A DNA stretch of 17,559 nt from Acidobacteriota bacterium (GCA_029861655.1 JAOTZA010000031.1:1-17559); one strand, 5' to 3'. Shown: positions 6,151-14,922, counted from the first letter of the stretch. Notes: a model not told the origin generated them from the letters alone. Translations and numbers: made by a program.

Positions 6151-7242
6151 ATGCGAAAGATTCACCGCAAGCTACGGCGCGCTCCGCGCGATATGAGCCT
6201 GGCCTTCCATGAGTCGCGTTTCGAGGTCGGAGCTCCCGATCACGGCGCCCGCCTGGACGGCTTTTTGAGCCGGCACCTCCGGTGGCGGTCGCGGACATCA
6301 ATCCAGCGAGCGATTGGGGAGGGGCGGATAGAAGTGCGGTCTTTCAAGGACCCGCAGCGGGCGACGGTCGCCGGTATGCGCTCCGGGCTGAGGTTGCGTC
6401 GGGGCCAGGAAGTCGTGGTTCGTCTCGACGCGCCCCGCGTTCAGGTGGGCGATCAGCTTCCCGGTTGGTGTGAGTCTCGCTGTGTGGTGATTTTCGAAGA
6501 TCACCAAATCCTGGCCGTGGCGAAGCCACCCCACTTGAGCGTTTATCCCAGTCGCCGCCATCGAGGAGTGTCGCTGATCGAGTTGGTGCACGCCCGCCAC
6601 CGGGAGCTTTTTGGTGCGCCTCGATACGCTCCGGCTCTGTGCCACCGGTTGGACCGTGAAACCACTGGGCTGGTGTTGTTTGCGAAGAGTCGCGACGCGC
6701 GGTCTCAGCTCGGCCTGCAATTCGAGACTCGAGGAGTCGAGAAGACCTATCTGGCGCTCGTGATGGGAGAAGTGGAGGGTGACCGAGGTGAGGTGTCACT
6801 GCCGCTGGGGCCAGCCCAAGACTCGGTTGTCGAGATCAAGAGTGGTCCTCGTCAGCCACCGGTCGGACGAACATCGCGGACTCTCTGGCGTGTAAGGAGG
6901 AGACTGAGGGACCGCACTCTCCTGGAACTGAGCCCAGTGACCGGACGGCATCACCAATTGCGCGCCCACATGAAGGCGCTCGGTCACCCGATCGTCGGCG
7001 ACAAGCTCTATCTGGGGGGAGACGATCTCTTTCTGCGCTCACTGGCCGGTGCCCTTACCAGGCAAGACGAACGAAGATTGGGTCTTGGGCATCAAGCACT
7101 CCACGCCTGGTGTCTCGAGTTTGCTCACCCGGAGGACGGTCGGCATCAGCGTTTGGAGGCACCCCTGTGGGCCGATGTCGCCGCCTCGGTCAGTGCGGCC
7201 GAGACGGATGATGTTGCCCCGGCCTGTCGTGATTCGGCTTAG
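6151..7242 (+). CDS. RluA-family pseudouridine synthase
   Basis: A 363-aa pseudouridine synthase that would isomerise uridine in rRNA or tRNA. Residues ~28-62 resemble an S4 RNA-binding domain (ARLDGFLSRHLRWRSRTSIQ). The catalytic core has IFEDHQILAVAKPPHLSVYPS and then LCHRLDRETTGLVLFAKS, in which Asp168 is the catalytic aspartate, followed by EKTYLALVMGEVEG, PVTGRHHQLRAHMKALGHPIVGDKLY and a C-terminal LHAWCLEFAHP segment. The order is typical of RluA/RluD-type enzymes. Which RNA position is modified cannot be said. The start may be ATG 6151 or the in-frame ATG 6193; neither has a strong ribosome binding site, and the extra 14 residues are basic. The stop is 5 nt from the end of the convergent neighbour. 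Confidence 0.93.
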   Translation: MRKIHRKLRRAPRDMSLAFHESRFEVGAPDHGARLDGFLSRHLRWRSRTSIQRAIGEGRIEVRSFKDPQRATVAGMRSGLRLRRGQEVVVRLDAPRVQVGDQLPGWCESRCVVIFEDHQILAVAKPPHLSVYPSRRHRGVSLIELVHARHRELFGAPRYAPALCHRLDRETTGLVLFAKSRDARSQLGLQFETRGVEKTYLALVMGEVEGDRGEVSLPLGPAQDSVVEIKSGPRQPPVGRTSRTLWRVRRRLRDRTLLELSPVTGRHHQLRAHMKALGHPIVGDKLYLGGDDLFLRSLAGALTRQDERRLGLGHQALHAWCLEFAHPEDGRHQRLEAPLWADVAASVSAAETDDVAPACRDSA

Positions 7243-7247
7243 CCGGT

Positions 7248-8324
7248 TCAGTCCGCAATCTGTTCGATCCCTCGAATCAGCAGCAGGGCTCGTCTTCTCT
7301 CGATCGACTTCATCCAGAGCGGTACAAAAGCCTGGAGATCCAGGATGGAGGCTATGAGGTGCCCGACCAGTGTGCCGATCCTACGCGCCAGAACCTCATG
7401 ACTCGAGAACAGCTGGTTGACGCACTCGTGGACCGGCCGAAGCCCGCTCTGCGCGTCTTGGAACAGACGCCCGGCGATCTCCAGAGAGGAGCTGTGGAGT
7501 TCGAGCAGGGTCTGACACTTGGCCGGAATCTCGGAGGAGTACCGATCCAGGGCTTCCATCTCGTCGAACCGAATCCCGCGCAGGGCGAGAGTCTCTTTGA
7601 GAAGCGTCGTGAGCCGACCTCGAAGTTCTTCGAGAACCTCGTCGGTTGCTTCCCAGGCTTTCTCGTCCGGAATCCCGGCGTTCTGCGCCAGCTGATTCTT
7701 GAAGTTGGTGAGCTGAGATAGGGTCTGCGCGCCGATCTCGTGGAGATAGGTCTCGAGCTGGCTCACCGAAGCGTGCAGCCACTCGGCTTCCTCGATATCT
7801 CGCGGGAATCGTCTGGATAGGAAGTAGTCCGCCGCGTGAACGCTTCGGGGATCGGCGGCGATGATCTCGCAGAAGGCGTCTTGTATATAAGCGTGTACCT
7901 TGCCGATCGAAACGCAGAGAAGCTTGCGAAGTTTCGACAGGTCTTCGCTAGTCGGCTGGTCGGCGAGTCGCTCGAATTCTTTCAAGATTGTCCGGTCGAT
8001 CAGGCCAAAAGCCAGTCTGGCCCGGTCGATGGCTGTTTCGAGGGTGGGGATCAGAGATGGGTGCTGGAGCAGTGGAGCGAAGTCGAGCCGCAGCACCTCC
8101 GAGACCTCGCGAACGCGCCGCAATATCTCCTCCAGACGCCGGGGCGAGCAATGGAGAATCGCGTAGTTCGAGTCCAGAATCCCCTCGAGCAACTGATTGG
8201 CCAGCAACAGGGCGCGGATTCTGGGGTTCTGCCAGCGGACCCTCTCGAGGCCCCAATCGGTAGCCGAAACCCCCTCGGGGAGTGGAACTAGTTGGGTGCC
8301 GACGGGGATGAGCTGGGTGGTCAT
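7248..8324 (-). CDS. Hypothetical all-helical protein, unrecognised
   Basis: A 358-aa protein starting at ATG 8324 with a GAGAAGG ribosome binding site 6-8 nt upstream. I do not recognise the family. After a short proline-containing N-terminus (MTTQLIPVGTQLVPLPEG) the sequence is dominated by amphipathic, charged heptad-like helices, for example LEEILRRVREVSEVLRL and ETDEVLEELRG-like stretches, with no signal peptide and no clear membrane segment. The C-terminal third contains LVGHLIASILDLQAFVPLW, moderately hydrophobic but probably buried rather than membrane-spanning. No Cys-His metal motif, Walker motif or catalytic signature is visible. It is convergent with the pseudouridine synthase (5-nt gap) and divergent from the copper operon, so it may be single-gene. 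Codon and base use match the neighbours, which supports a real gene. Confidence 0.8.
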   Translation of the reverse strand: MTTQLIPVGTQLVPLPEGVSATDWGLERVRWQNPRIRALLLANQLLEGILDSNYAILHCSPRRLEEILRRVREVSEVLRLDFAPLLQHPSLIPTLETAIDRARLAFGLIDRTILKEFERLADQPTSEDLSKLRKLLCVSIGKVHAYIQDAFCEIIAADPRSVHAADYFLSRRFPRDIEEAEWLHASVSQLETYLHEIGAQTLSQLTNFKNQLAQNAGIPDEKAWEATDEVLEELRGRLTTLLKETLALRGIRFDEMEALDRYSSEIPAKCQTLLELHSSSLEIAGRLFQDAQSGLRPVHECVNQLFSSHEVLARRIGTLVGHLIASILDLQAFVPLWMKSIERRRALLLIRGIEQIAD

Positions 8325-8337
8325 GGCGAACCTTCTC

Positions 8338-8384
8338 GACGTCTAGTAGAACCCAAAACGCGGACTCGTGGAATTAAAGACGTC
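8338..8384. repeat. Two GACGTC palindromes 41 bp apart
   Basis: The hexamer GACGTC occurs at 8338-8343 and 8379-8384 in the intergenic region between the unrecognised minus-strand gene and the copper operon. The spacing is close to four helical turns. It could be a pair of protein-binding sites, but two copies of a GC-balanced hexamer in 120 bp can also arise by chance. Confidence 0.25.
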
Positions 8385-8407
8385 ACAGGCGTTTGAGGAG
8401 CTCTAGG

Positions 8408-8435
8408 TTGACATAAGAGCAAATATTCGTATCCT
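8408..8435 (+). promoter_or_regulatory. Candidate promoter of the copper efflux operon
   Basis: A perfect TTGACA (8408-8413) is followed after 16 nt by TATCCT (8430-8435), and the ATG of the first gene lies 9 nt later, giving an almost leaderless message. The spacer and flanks are AT-rich compared with the surroundings and carry an imperfect dyad (ATAAGAGCAA against ATTCGTAT, about 8412-8433), where an ArsR- or MerR-type metal sensor could bind. No regulator gene is present in the window. Confidence 0.45.
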
Positions 8436-8444
8436 CAAGAAGAG

Positions 8445-8849
8445 ATGGAGCGATCACGCCTCTTCTATGCGGTCGTGCTGGCGGTGGCATTGCTCGCCGC
8501 GCCGGCTGCCTGGGCGTGCGGTGAGATGCTGATGTGGATGGACTGCTGTGCGGGGGAGGAGGGCGGACACGAACCTGTCGTGGCTCCGTGCCACTCGAGC
8601 GTCGACACGGGAACACCTGGAATCGATACGGGAGCTGCGGGAATGGACTGCTGCGCCGCGGCCGCGGTTGCAGTGCCGGTTCAGGGAGTGTCGTTCCACA
8701 ACGAGGCCCCAGTAGTTGGACTCGAGCTGTCGATTCTGCGACCGGTGTCAGCAGCCGTGGCTCCAACGCGGGTGCAAGCCGTCCCGATCGACTCTTCGCG
8801 GCTTTTTGACCTGGGCCGCTACACTCTGTTTTCTTCCTTTCTGCTCTGA
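8445..8849 (+). CDS. Small secreted Cys-rich protein, CopL-like, copper operon leader
   Basis: A 134-aa protein with a clear signal peptide (MERSRLFYAVVLAVALLAAPAAWA) and likely cleavage just before Cys25. The mature part carries six cysteines in the pattern CGEM, MDCC, PCH and MDCC, plus His and Met residues, mostly in residues 25-75. The C-terminal half is hydrophobic-to-neutral without cysteines. The DCC...PCH...DCC arrangement resembles the small proteins called CopL that precede copper resistance genes in proteobacteria. A periplasmic copper-binding or sensing role is inferred from this and from its place as first gene before CusC, CusB and CusA. The start ATG is 9 nt after a promoter -10-like hexamer; AAGAAGAG directly upstream is a poor ribosome binding site. 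The lipobox is not canonical, so it is probably not a lipoprotein. Confidence 0.75.
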   Translation: MERSRLFYAVVLAVALLAAPAAWACGEMLMWMDCCAGEEGGHEPVVAPCHSSVDTGTPGIDTGAAGMDCCAAAAVAVPVQGVSFHNEAPVVGLELSILRPVSAAVAPTRVQAVPIDSSRLFDLGRYTLFSSFLL

Positions 8850-8938
8850 TTCTTCTCTGAGGAGAGCCGTGTCCGATCGTCCCGATTGCGGGTCGGTCCG
8901 TACGACAGGTGTCTTTGGGATGCCTCGAGAGGAGAATC

Positions 8939-10315
8939 ATGTTTTTGAGACAAGAGTGTTTACTGTGGGTTGCGCTGGTAGCGTTGTTGGCGGCCGTTGC
9001 ACCTTCTGATGGATCCGATCTTCCTCAGGACTTGACGGCCTCGGCCGGCGGCTCGATCGCGGCCCGGATCGTAGAGAATCTCGATGCGCAGGCTCTTCGG
9101 GAGATCCTCGAAGAAGTGTTGTCGCGGAATCCCGGTCTAGCGGCCGCTGAGGCACGGGCGCGGGCCGCCGGTCTCCGAGCGCCCCAGGCCCGCGCGTTGC
9201 CGGATCCGGTAGTCAACCTCGCGGCCTTTGCGGCAAGCCCCGAGACCCGCACAGGCCCCCAACGACTCTCGGTCGGCTTCTCTCAGCAACTGCCCGGGTT
9301 GGGCAAACTCGCACTCCGGGAGCAGGTGGCGCTCCACGGGGCCGCGGTTGTTCGTTCGGAGGTCGAAGCGCAACGGTTGAAACTGATCACCGAGGCTCGG
9401 CACCTCTACTACGAGATCGGCCTCCAAGTCCGGCTTCGGGAGATCAGTGAGAGATCTCGAGCGCATCTGGTGCACCATGAGGAGGTTTCGCGCTCGCGCT
9501 ATTCCTCAGGTGGAGGATCAGCACAGGATGTCGTAAAGCTCCAGGCTGAGATTACGCGGGTTGATGTAGACCTCTTGGATATTGAGGCCCGTTGGGTGTC
9601 GCTCACTGCCCGGCTCAATTTACTTCGGAACCAGACAAAAGGGGACCCGCTACAGGCGGAAAGATCTCCGACTCCAGACTTCGTCTTAAATGCTCAGGCA
9701 CTTCGAAAGATAGCGCTTCGTCTTCGTCCGGAGCTAACGGCGGCCGATGCTCGGATCGCTCGGGCGCGGGTACTGACCCGTTTGGCTGAGAAGGGACGCC
9801 GACCCAACTTCAAGATCGGGCTGTCGTACACGTTTGTGGACCCGCGCGACGACGCTCCCGGGCGGCTGCTGCCACCGGAAGGAAACGGCGACGACATCAT
9901 CGAGTTTCAAGGCGGGATCACCTTACCTGTTTGGCGCAAGAGCCTGACCGCCGGAGTCGAGGAAGCGATCGAGCACCAGAACGCCACCGAGGAGGCCAAG
10001 CGACACCTCGTCAACGAAATCGAAGCTGCGGTCGGTGACCTGACCCAAGGAGCGTCGCTGGCCCGTCGGCAAATTCGATTGGTCGAAGACCTTCTCATCG
10101 TGCAGGCTGAGGAAGCCCTCGACTCGGCGCGGGCAGGGTACATCGTCGGGACCCTGAACGCCCTGGATCTCTTGCACGCCGTACACATGGTGTTCGAGGC
10201 CCATACGGCCATGGCCAGAGCCGAGTTTGATTATTTAGTCGCGTTGGCCCAGCTGGAAGCTGCCGTAGGCGGGTCGCTGAGCACCATCACAACGAGGGAG
10301 CGAGCGGAACCATGA
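8939..10315 (+). CDS. cusC: TolC-family outer membrane efflux protein of a Cus/Czc system
   Basis: A 458-aa outer-membrane factor starting at ATG 8939, with AGGAG 5-9 nt upstream; an upstream start at 8909 is less likely. Residues 1-25 form a signal peptide (FLRQECLLWVALVALLAAVAP). Two outer-membrane-efflux repeats follow, rich in long coiled-coil helices such as AAEARARAAGLRAPQARALPD and later AEEALDSARAGYIVGTLNALDLL, with the beta segments NFKIGLSYTF and IEFQGGITLPVW. It would form the trimeric channel that carries metal through the outer membrane, docked to CusB and CusA encoded next. The stop overlaps the adaptor start (ATGA). The copper/silver assignment comes from CusA rather than from this protein. 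Confidence 0.9.
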   Translation: MFLRQECLLWVALVALLAAVAPSDGSDLPQDLTASAGGSIAARIVENLDAQALREILEEVLSRNPGLAAAEARARAAGLRAPQARALPDPVVNLAAFAASPETRTGPQRLSVGFSQQLPGLGKLALREQVALHGAAVVRSEVEAQRLKLITEARHLYYEIGLQVRLREISERSRAHLVHHEEVSRSRYSSGGGSAQDVVKLQAEITRVDVDLLDIEARWVSLTARLNLLRNQTKGDPLQAERSPTPDFVLNAQALRKIALRLRPELTAADARIARARVLTRLAEKGRRPNFKIGLSYTFVDPRDDAPGRLLPPEGNGDDIIEFQGGITLPVWRKSLTAGVEEAIEHQNATEEAKRHLVNEIEAAVGDLTQGASLARRQIRLVEDLLIVQAEEALDSARAGYIVGTLNALDLLHAVHMVFEAHTAMARAEFDYLVALAQLEAAVGGSLSTITTRERAEP

Positions 10316-11784
10316 TCTACAACAAGCACTCCGTGGATAGAAGAGTAGGCCGTTGGCTCCAACCGCTCCTGTGGATGGGGTGTGGTTTCTTGCTTTTCTT
10401 AGTCCTTTTCATCGATCCCCTTCAGCTTCACTCTGCCGACACTTGGTTGCAGGCTCGAGTTGGCTTCCGCTCGGAAGAGACGAACGCCAAGACCGGTGAC
10501 GAGGCTGAGACCGGTTTCTGGACGTGTGGGATGCATCCCCACGTTCTCGCAGAGGAGCCGGGTGAGTGCCCGATTTGTCGCATGGATCTCGTCCAGGTGA
10601 GCGGGCCCTCAGCTTCCTCCAGTGCCGGAGAACGCGAGATCCTTTTTTATCGCAATCCGATGGATCCGAAGATCACGTCGCCGGTACCGTCGAAGGACGA
10701 GATGGGCATGGATTACGTGCCGATCTATGTCGACGAAGCCGACCGCGCGCTGGGTGCGGGGACCACGGTCACCATCGACCCCGCAGTCGTCCAGAACATG
10801 AACGTCCAGAGCATCCCGGTCGAGCGCCGCGATCTCACCCATGAGATCCGCACGGTCGGCTACCTCGAGTACGACCAGGAGCGCATGGTGACGGTGACGA
10901 CCAAGTACAGCGGTTGGATCGAGAAAGTGTACGTGAACCATGTGGGTGAACCAGTGAGAAAAGGGCAGCCGCTGTTCGAGATCTATTCACCGGATCTCAT
11001 ACAGACGGAGCAGGAGCTGCTCTCGGCGATCGAGTACGCGGGAAAATTCGAGGGTGCCGCCAAAGATGCTCGCCGCCGGGCGATGGCGCTGGTCGATGCC
11101 GCTCGCACACGTCTTTCGTACTGGGATATCGCCCCCGAACAGATCGCCCGGCTGGAGGAGACCGGCGAGATCTTCCGCACTCTCAAGGTGGTGGCGTCGT
11201 CGAGTGGGTTGGTGATGAAACGGATGCCGGGTCTGGAAGGCATGGCCGTCAAACCGGGGATGGAGACCTACCACATCGCTGACCTCTCTTCGCTGTGGCT
11301 GTCAGTCGAGATCTTCGAGGACCAGGTAGCGTGGATCCATGAGCGCTCGCCGGCGACCGTCGCCTTTACGTACTTCCCGGGGAAGACCTTCCGAGGCATG
11401 GTTCGGTTTATCGAGCCCGCGTTTTCGGAGAAGACCCGTACCCTCAAGGTCAAGATCGAGATCCCCAACCCGGACGGTCAGTTCCGGGCCGGGATGTTCG
11501 CCACGGTCGTGTTCGAGCCGGTGGCTGCGCGGGAGGCGATCACGGTGCCGTCACTGGCGGTCCTCCGCAGTGGCCAGCGCAACGTCGTGGTCGTCGATCT
11601 CGGTCGCGGCCGGTTTGAGCCCCGACCGGTGACGTTGGGGCACGAAGGCGACGGATATGTCGAGGTCATAGAGGGAATTGACGAAGGTGAGCGTGTCGTG
11701 ACCTCGGCACAGTTCCTGATCGACTCGGAGGCGAGTCTCCAAGAAGCGATCCAGAAGATGATCGCTCAGAGGCGCGGGGAATAG
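10312..11784 (+). CDS. cusB: RND periplasmic adaptor (CusB-like) with heavy-metal-binding domain
   Basis: A 490-aa membrane-fusion protein. An N-terminal anchor (residues ~18-38, LWMGCGFLLFLVLFI) is followed by a heavy-metal-binding domain with Cys72-GMHP and Cys86-PI-Cys89-RM. A second related block reads YRNPMDPKITSPVPSKDEMGMDYVPIY, which lacks Cys but is Met-rich. Then come the lipoyl/barrel-sandwich segments (GWIEKVYVNHVGEPVRKGQPLFEIYSPDL halves), a helical hairpin, the beta-barrel (FTYFPGKTFRGMVRFIEP) and the membrane-proximal domain. It links the inner-membrane pump to the outer-membrane channel and, in E. coli CusB, N-terminal methionines pass Cu(I) to CusA. Here the Cys-containing N-terminal domain could do this. 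The start overlaps the upstream stop; the pump gene begins 6 nt downstream. Confidence 0.93.
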   Translation: MIYNKHSVDRRVGRWLQPLLWMGCGFLLFLVLFIDPLQLHSADTWLQARVGFRSEETNAKTGDEAETGFWTCGMHPHVLAEEPGECPICRMDLVQVSGPSASSSAGEREILFYRNPMDPKITSPVPSKDEMGMDYVPIYVDEADRALGAGTTVTIDPAVVQNMNVQSIPVERRDLTHEIRTVGYLEYDQERMVTVTTKYSGWIEKVYVNHVGEPVRKGQPLFEIYSPDLIQTEQELLSAIEYAGKFEGAAKDARRRAMALVDAARTRLSYWDIAPEQIARLEETGEIFRTLKVVASSSGLVMKRMPGLEGMAVKPGMETYHIADLSSLWLSVEIFEDQVAWIHERSPATVAFTYFPGKTFRGMVRFIEPAFSEKTRTLKVKIEIPNPDGQFRAGMFATVVFEPVAAREAITVPSLAVLRSGQRNVVVVDLGRGRFEPRPVTLGHEGDGYVEVIEGIDEGERVVTSAQFLIDSEASLQEAIQKMIAQRRGE

Positions 11785-11790
11785 CGGACC

Positions 11791-14700
11791 ATGCTCAACA
11801 AACTCATCAAGTGGTCTCTCGAGAATCAATTGCTCGTGACAGTCGCCGTGGTTGTCGCCATCTTGGCCGGCGTTTGGGCGGTACGGGAGACCCGTATCGA
11901 CGCCATCCCGGACCTCTCCGACGTCCAGGTCATCATCTTCACCGAGTTCGCCGGCCAGGCGCCGCAGGTCATCGAGGACCAGGTGACCTACCCGATCACC
12001 ACCAAGATGCTCGCGGTGCCCTACGCCAAAGTGGTCCGCGGATACTCGTTCTTTGGGTTCTCGTTTGTCTATGTGATCTTCGAGGACGGCACCGACCTCT
12101 ACTGGGCGCGCTCGCGGGTGCTCGAGTATCTGTCGGGTCTCGCCCGCGATCTGCCTCCGGGGGTCTCGCCGCAACTCGGCCCCGATGCCACCGGCGTGGG
12201 TTGGGCCTTCATGTATGTGCTCAACTCGGATGAGCGCTCGCTCGCTGATCTCCGGAGCTATCAGGATTGGTACCTCAAGTATGGTCTCTCGTCGGTCGAG
12301 GGTGTTGCCGAGGTCGCGTCGATCGGCGGTTTTGTCCGGCAGTACCAGGTCGAGGTCGACCCGGTCCGGCTGAGGGCCTACGATCTCCCGCTCCAGGCGG
12401 TGCGCCGGGCGATCCAGCGCTCGAATGTCGAAGTCGGCGGCCGGCTGGTCGAGATGTCGGAGCGCGAGTTCATGGTCCGTGGCCGTGGCTACATCGAGGA
12501 GATTCGAGATCTAGAGGCGGTCGTTCTCGGTAGCGGACCCGGAGGCGTACCGATCCTGCTCCAGGACGTGGCCAACATCACCATTGGCCCGGAGATCCGC
12601 CGCGGGCTGGCCGATTGGAACGGCGAGGGTGAGACGGTCGGTGGGATCGTGGTGGTGCGATGGGGCGCGGACACTCTGTCCACCATTGCCCGGGTCAAGG
12701 AGCGTCTGGCAGAGCTCCAGGCGGGTCTTCCAGACGATGTGCGGATCGAGGTGGCCTACGACCGTACCGGCTTGATCGAACGCTCGGTCGAGACCCTTAC
12801 CCATACCTTGATCGAGGAGTCGATCGTCGTGGCGCTAGTGTGCCTGGTCTTTCTCTTCCACTTTCGCTCCGCCTTTGTTGCGATCGTCTCGATCCCAGTT
12901 TCGATCTTGCTGGCTTTCGTGATCATGAAGTTTCAAGGGCTGGGTGCCAACATCATGTCGCTAGGGGGCATCGCCATCTCGGTGGGCGTCCTGGTAGATG
13001 GTGCCGTGATCATGGTGGAGAACGCCCACAAGCACTACGAGGAGTGGCGTGGCAAGCGCTCGCATCTGGAGATCATCCTGCGCTCGGCACAGGAAGTCGG
13101 GCCGACGCTGTTTTTCACCCTGCTGGTGATAACGATCTCTTTTCTGCCGATCTTCACACTCGAGGCCCAAGAAGGGCGGCTCTTCAAGCCCCTGGCTTTC
13201 ACCAAGACGTACGCGATGGCTCTGTCATCGGTCCTCGCGGTGACTGTCGTGCCGGTGCTGATGTTCTGGTTCGTGAGGGGGAGGATCTTTAGCGAGGAGC
13301 GGCATCCGGTCTCGCGCTTCTTGCGATTTCTCTACACCCCGGTTCTCAACCTTGCCTTGCGCTGGCGCTGGCCGGTCCTAGTCGTCATGCTGGTCCTTCT
13401 GGTGCTGACGATCGTGCCGGCACAACGGCTCGGGTCGGAGTTCATGCCGCCTTTGTGGGAGGGGGACCTGCTCTACATGCCGACGACCTTCCCCGGTCTT
13501 TCGATCACCAAGGCGAGGGAGATCCTTCAGCAGACTGACAAAATCATCCGCTCGTTTCCCGAGGTCGAAACCGTCTTCGGCAAGGTGGGGCGCGCGGAGA
13601 CCGCGACCGATCCGGCTCCGCTTTCGATGATCGAGACGACGATCGTGCTCAAGGATCCCAAGGACTGGCGAGAGGGGATTACGAAAGACGACCTGATCGC
13701 AGAGATGGATGCGGCGATCCAATTCCCGGGTCTGACCAACGCCTGGACGATGCCGATCAAGACCCGGATCGACATGCTCTCAACCGGCATCAAGACACCG
13801 GTCGGAATCAAGGTCGCGGGACCCGACCTCGGCGAGCTCGAACGCATCGCCAAGCAGGTCGAAGCGGTCGTCAAGCCGCTTCCCGGCACGCTCTCGGCCT
13901 TTGCCGAGCGGGTGATGGGTGGAAGCTACCTCGATTTCGACATCGATCGCCAGGCGGCCGCCCGGTTCGGGCTCTCGGTGGGTGACGTCCAGGATGTCAT
14001 CCAGTCCGCGGTTGGGGGGATGAACGTTTCCTGGACCGTCGAAGGGCTCGAACGATACCCGATCAACGTTCGCTACCCGCGCGAGCTGCGCGACAACCCT
14101 GTGGCGCTGCGCGAGATCCTGGTGGCGTCGCCGACCGGCGCCCAGGTGCCGCTCGGACAGCTCGCCGATATCCAGCTGCGCCAGGGTCCTCCGGGGATCA
14201 AGTCCGAGAACGCCAGGCCCAACGCGTGGGTGTATGTCGATCTGAGGGGGATCGATGTGGGGTCCTGGGTGAAGCGGGCCCAGCAAGAAGTGGCCGAGAA
14301 GGTCGAGCTCCCCGCTGGCTATACGATCTTCTGGTCGGGCCAGTATGAGTACATGCAGCGGGCCAGGGCGCGGTTACTCCTCATCGTTCCCCTGACTCTC
14401 GCGGCGATCTTTCTGATCCTCTACTTCCACCTGAAGTCGATCATCAAGACCGCGATCGTGCTCTCGGCGATCCCGTTTTCGCTGGTGGGGTCGATCTGGC
14501 TGCTCTCGATCCTCGACTACAACTGGTCGATCGCCGTCTGGGTAGGTGTGATCGCTTTGGCGGGCCTCGCCGCCGAGACCGGAGTCGTGATGCTCCTCTA
14601 TCTTGATATCGCCTACGAGGATTGGAAGAAAAAGGGGCGTATGAAAACCTACGCCCATCTTGTCGAAGCTGTCGACCATGGTGCTGTCAAGCGGATCCGG

Positions 14701-14922
14701 CCCAAGATGATGACCGTCATGGCGACGTTCTTTTCGCTGGTGCCGATTCTGTGGGCAACCGGTACCGGATCCGACGTCATGCGAAGGATCGCGGCACCCA
14801 TGGTGGGCGGTGTGTTTACCTCATTTGTCGCCGAGCTTGTCGTGTTTCCGGCGATCTACTTCATCTGGCGGGCCTCGACACTGGAAAGAGGTCCCTTATT
14901 TTCGCAAAGGAGTCAAACATGA
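11791..14922 (+). CDS. cusA: Copper/silver efflux RND transporter CusA
   Basis: A 1043-aa HME-RND inner-membrane proton antiporter, full length. It has the usual 12-helix plan: ENQLLVTVAVVVAILAGVW at the N-terminus, two periplasmic loops, and C-terminal helices ending near 1030. The E. coli CusA methionines that bind Cu(I)/Ag(I) (M573, M623, M672) correspond to Met563 in LLYMPTT, Met613 in APLSMIET and Met662 in RIDMLSTG, all at the same spacing. The proton-relay residues are also present: Asp403 in LVDGAVIMVEN, Glu929 in LAAETGVVM and Lys972 in RPKMMT. This makes monovalent copper/silver export from the periplasm or cytoplasm more likely than Zn/Co/Cd. Start ATG 11791 lies 6 nt after the cusB stop. 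The stop overlaps the start of the next gene. Confidence 0.96.
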   Translation: MLNKLIKWSLENQLLVTVAVVVAILAGVWAVRETRIDAIPDLSDVQVIIFTEFAGQAPQVIEDQVTYPITTKMLAVPYAKVVRGYSFFGFSFVYVIFEDGTDLYWARSRVLEYLSGLARDLPPGVSPQLGPDATGVGWAFMYVLNSDERSLADLRSYQDWYLKYGLSSVEGVAEVASIGGFVRQYQVEVDPVRLRAYDLPLQAVRRAIQRSNVEVGGRLVEMSEREFMVRGRGYIEEIRDLEAVVLGSGPGGVPILLQDVANITIGPEIRRGLADWNGEGETVGGIVVVRWGADTLSTIARVKERLAELQAGLPDDVRIEVAYDRTGLIERSVETLTHTLIEESIVVALVCLVFLFHFRSAFVAIVSIPVSILLAFVIMKFQGLGANIMSLGGIAISVGVLVDGAVIMVENAHKHYEEWRGKRSHLEIILRSAQEVGPTLFFTLLVITISFLPIFTLEAQEGRLFKPLAFTKTYAMALSSVLAVTVVPVLMFWFVRGRIFSEERHPVSRFLRFLYTPVLNLALRWRWPVLVVMLVLLVLTIVPAQRLGSEFMPPLWEGDLLYMPTTFPGLSITKAREILQQTDKIIRSFPEVETVFGKVGRAETATDPAPLSMIETTIVLKDPKDWREGITKDDLIAEMDAAIQFPGLTNAWTMPIKTRIDMLSTGIKTPVGIKVAGPDLGELERIAKQVEAVVKPLPGTLSAFAERVMGGSYLDFDIDRQAAARFGLSVGDVQDVIQSAVGGMNVSWTVEGLERYPINVRYPRELRDNPVALREILVASPTGAQVPLGQLADIQLRQGPPGIKSENARPNAWVYVDLRGIDVGSWVKRAQQEVAEKVELPAGYTIFWSGQYEYMQRARARLLLIVPLTLAAIFLILYFHLKSIIKTAIVLSAIPFSLVGSIWLLSILDYNWSIAVWVGVIALAGLAAETGVVMLLYLDIAYEDWKKKGRMKTYAHLVEAVDHGAVKRIRPKMMTVMATFFSLVPILWATGTGSDVMRRIAAPMVGGVFTSFVAELVVFPAIYFIWRASTLERGPLFSQRSQT

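Noticed and set aside
14622..14918. Upstream extension of the Cys-rich protein frame inside cusA
   Set aside because: Its translation is a shadow of the CusA C-terminus; ATG 14919 has a ribosome binding site and is followed by a signal sequence.
11791..14922. CusA as a Zn/Co/Cd (CzcA-type) pump
   Set aside because: At first some Met ligands seemed missing, but alignment to LLYMP, PLxM and RIDM shows all three Cu(I)/Ag(I) methionines with exact spacing.
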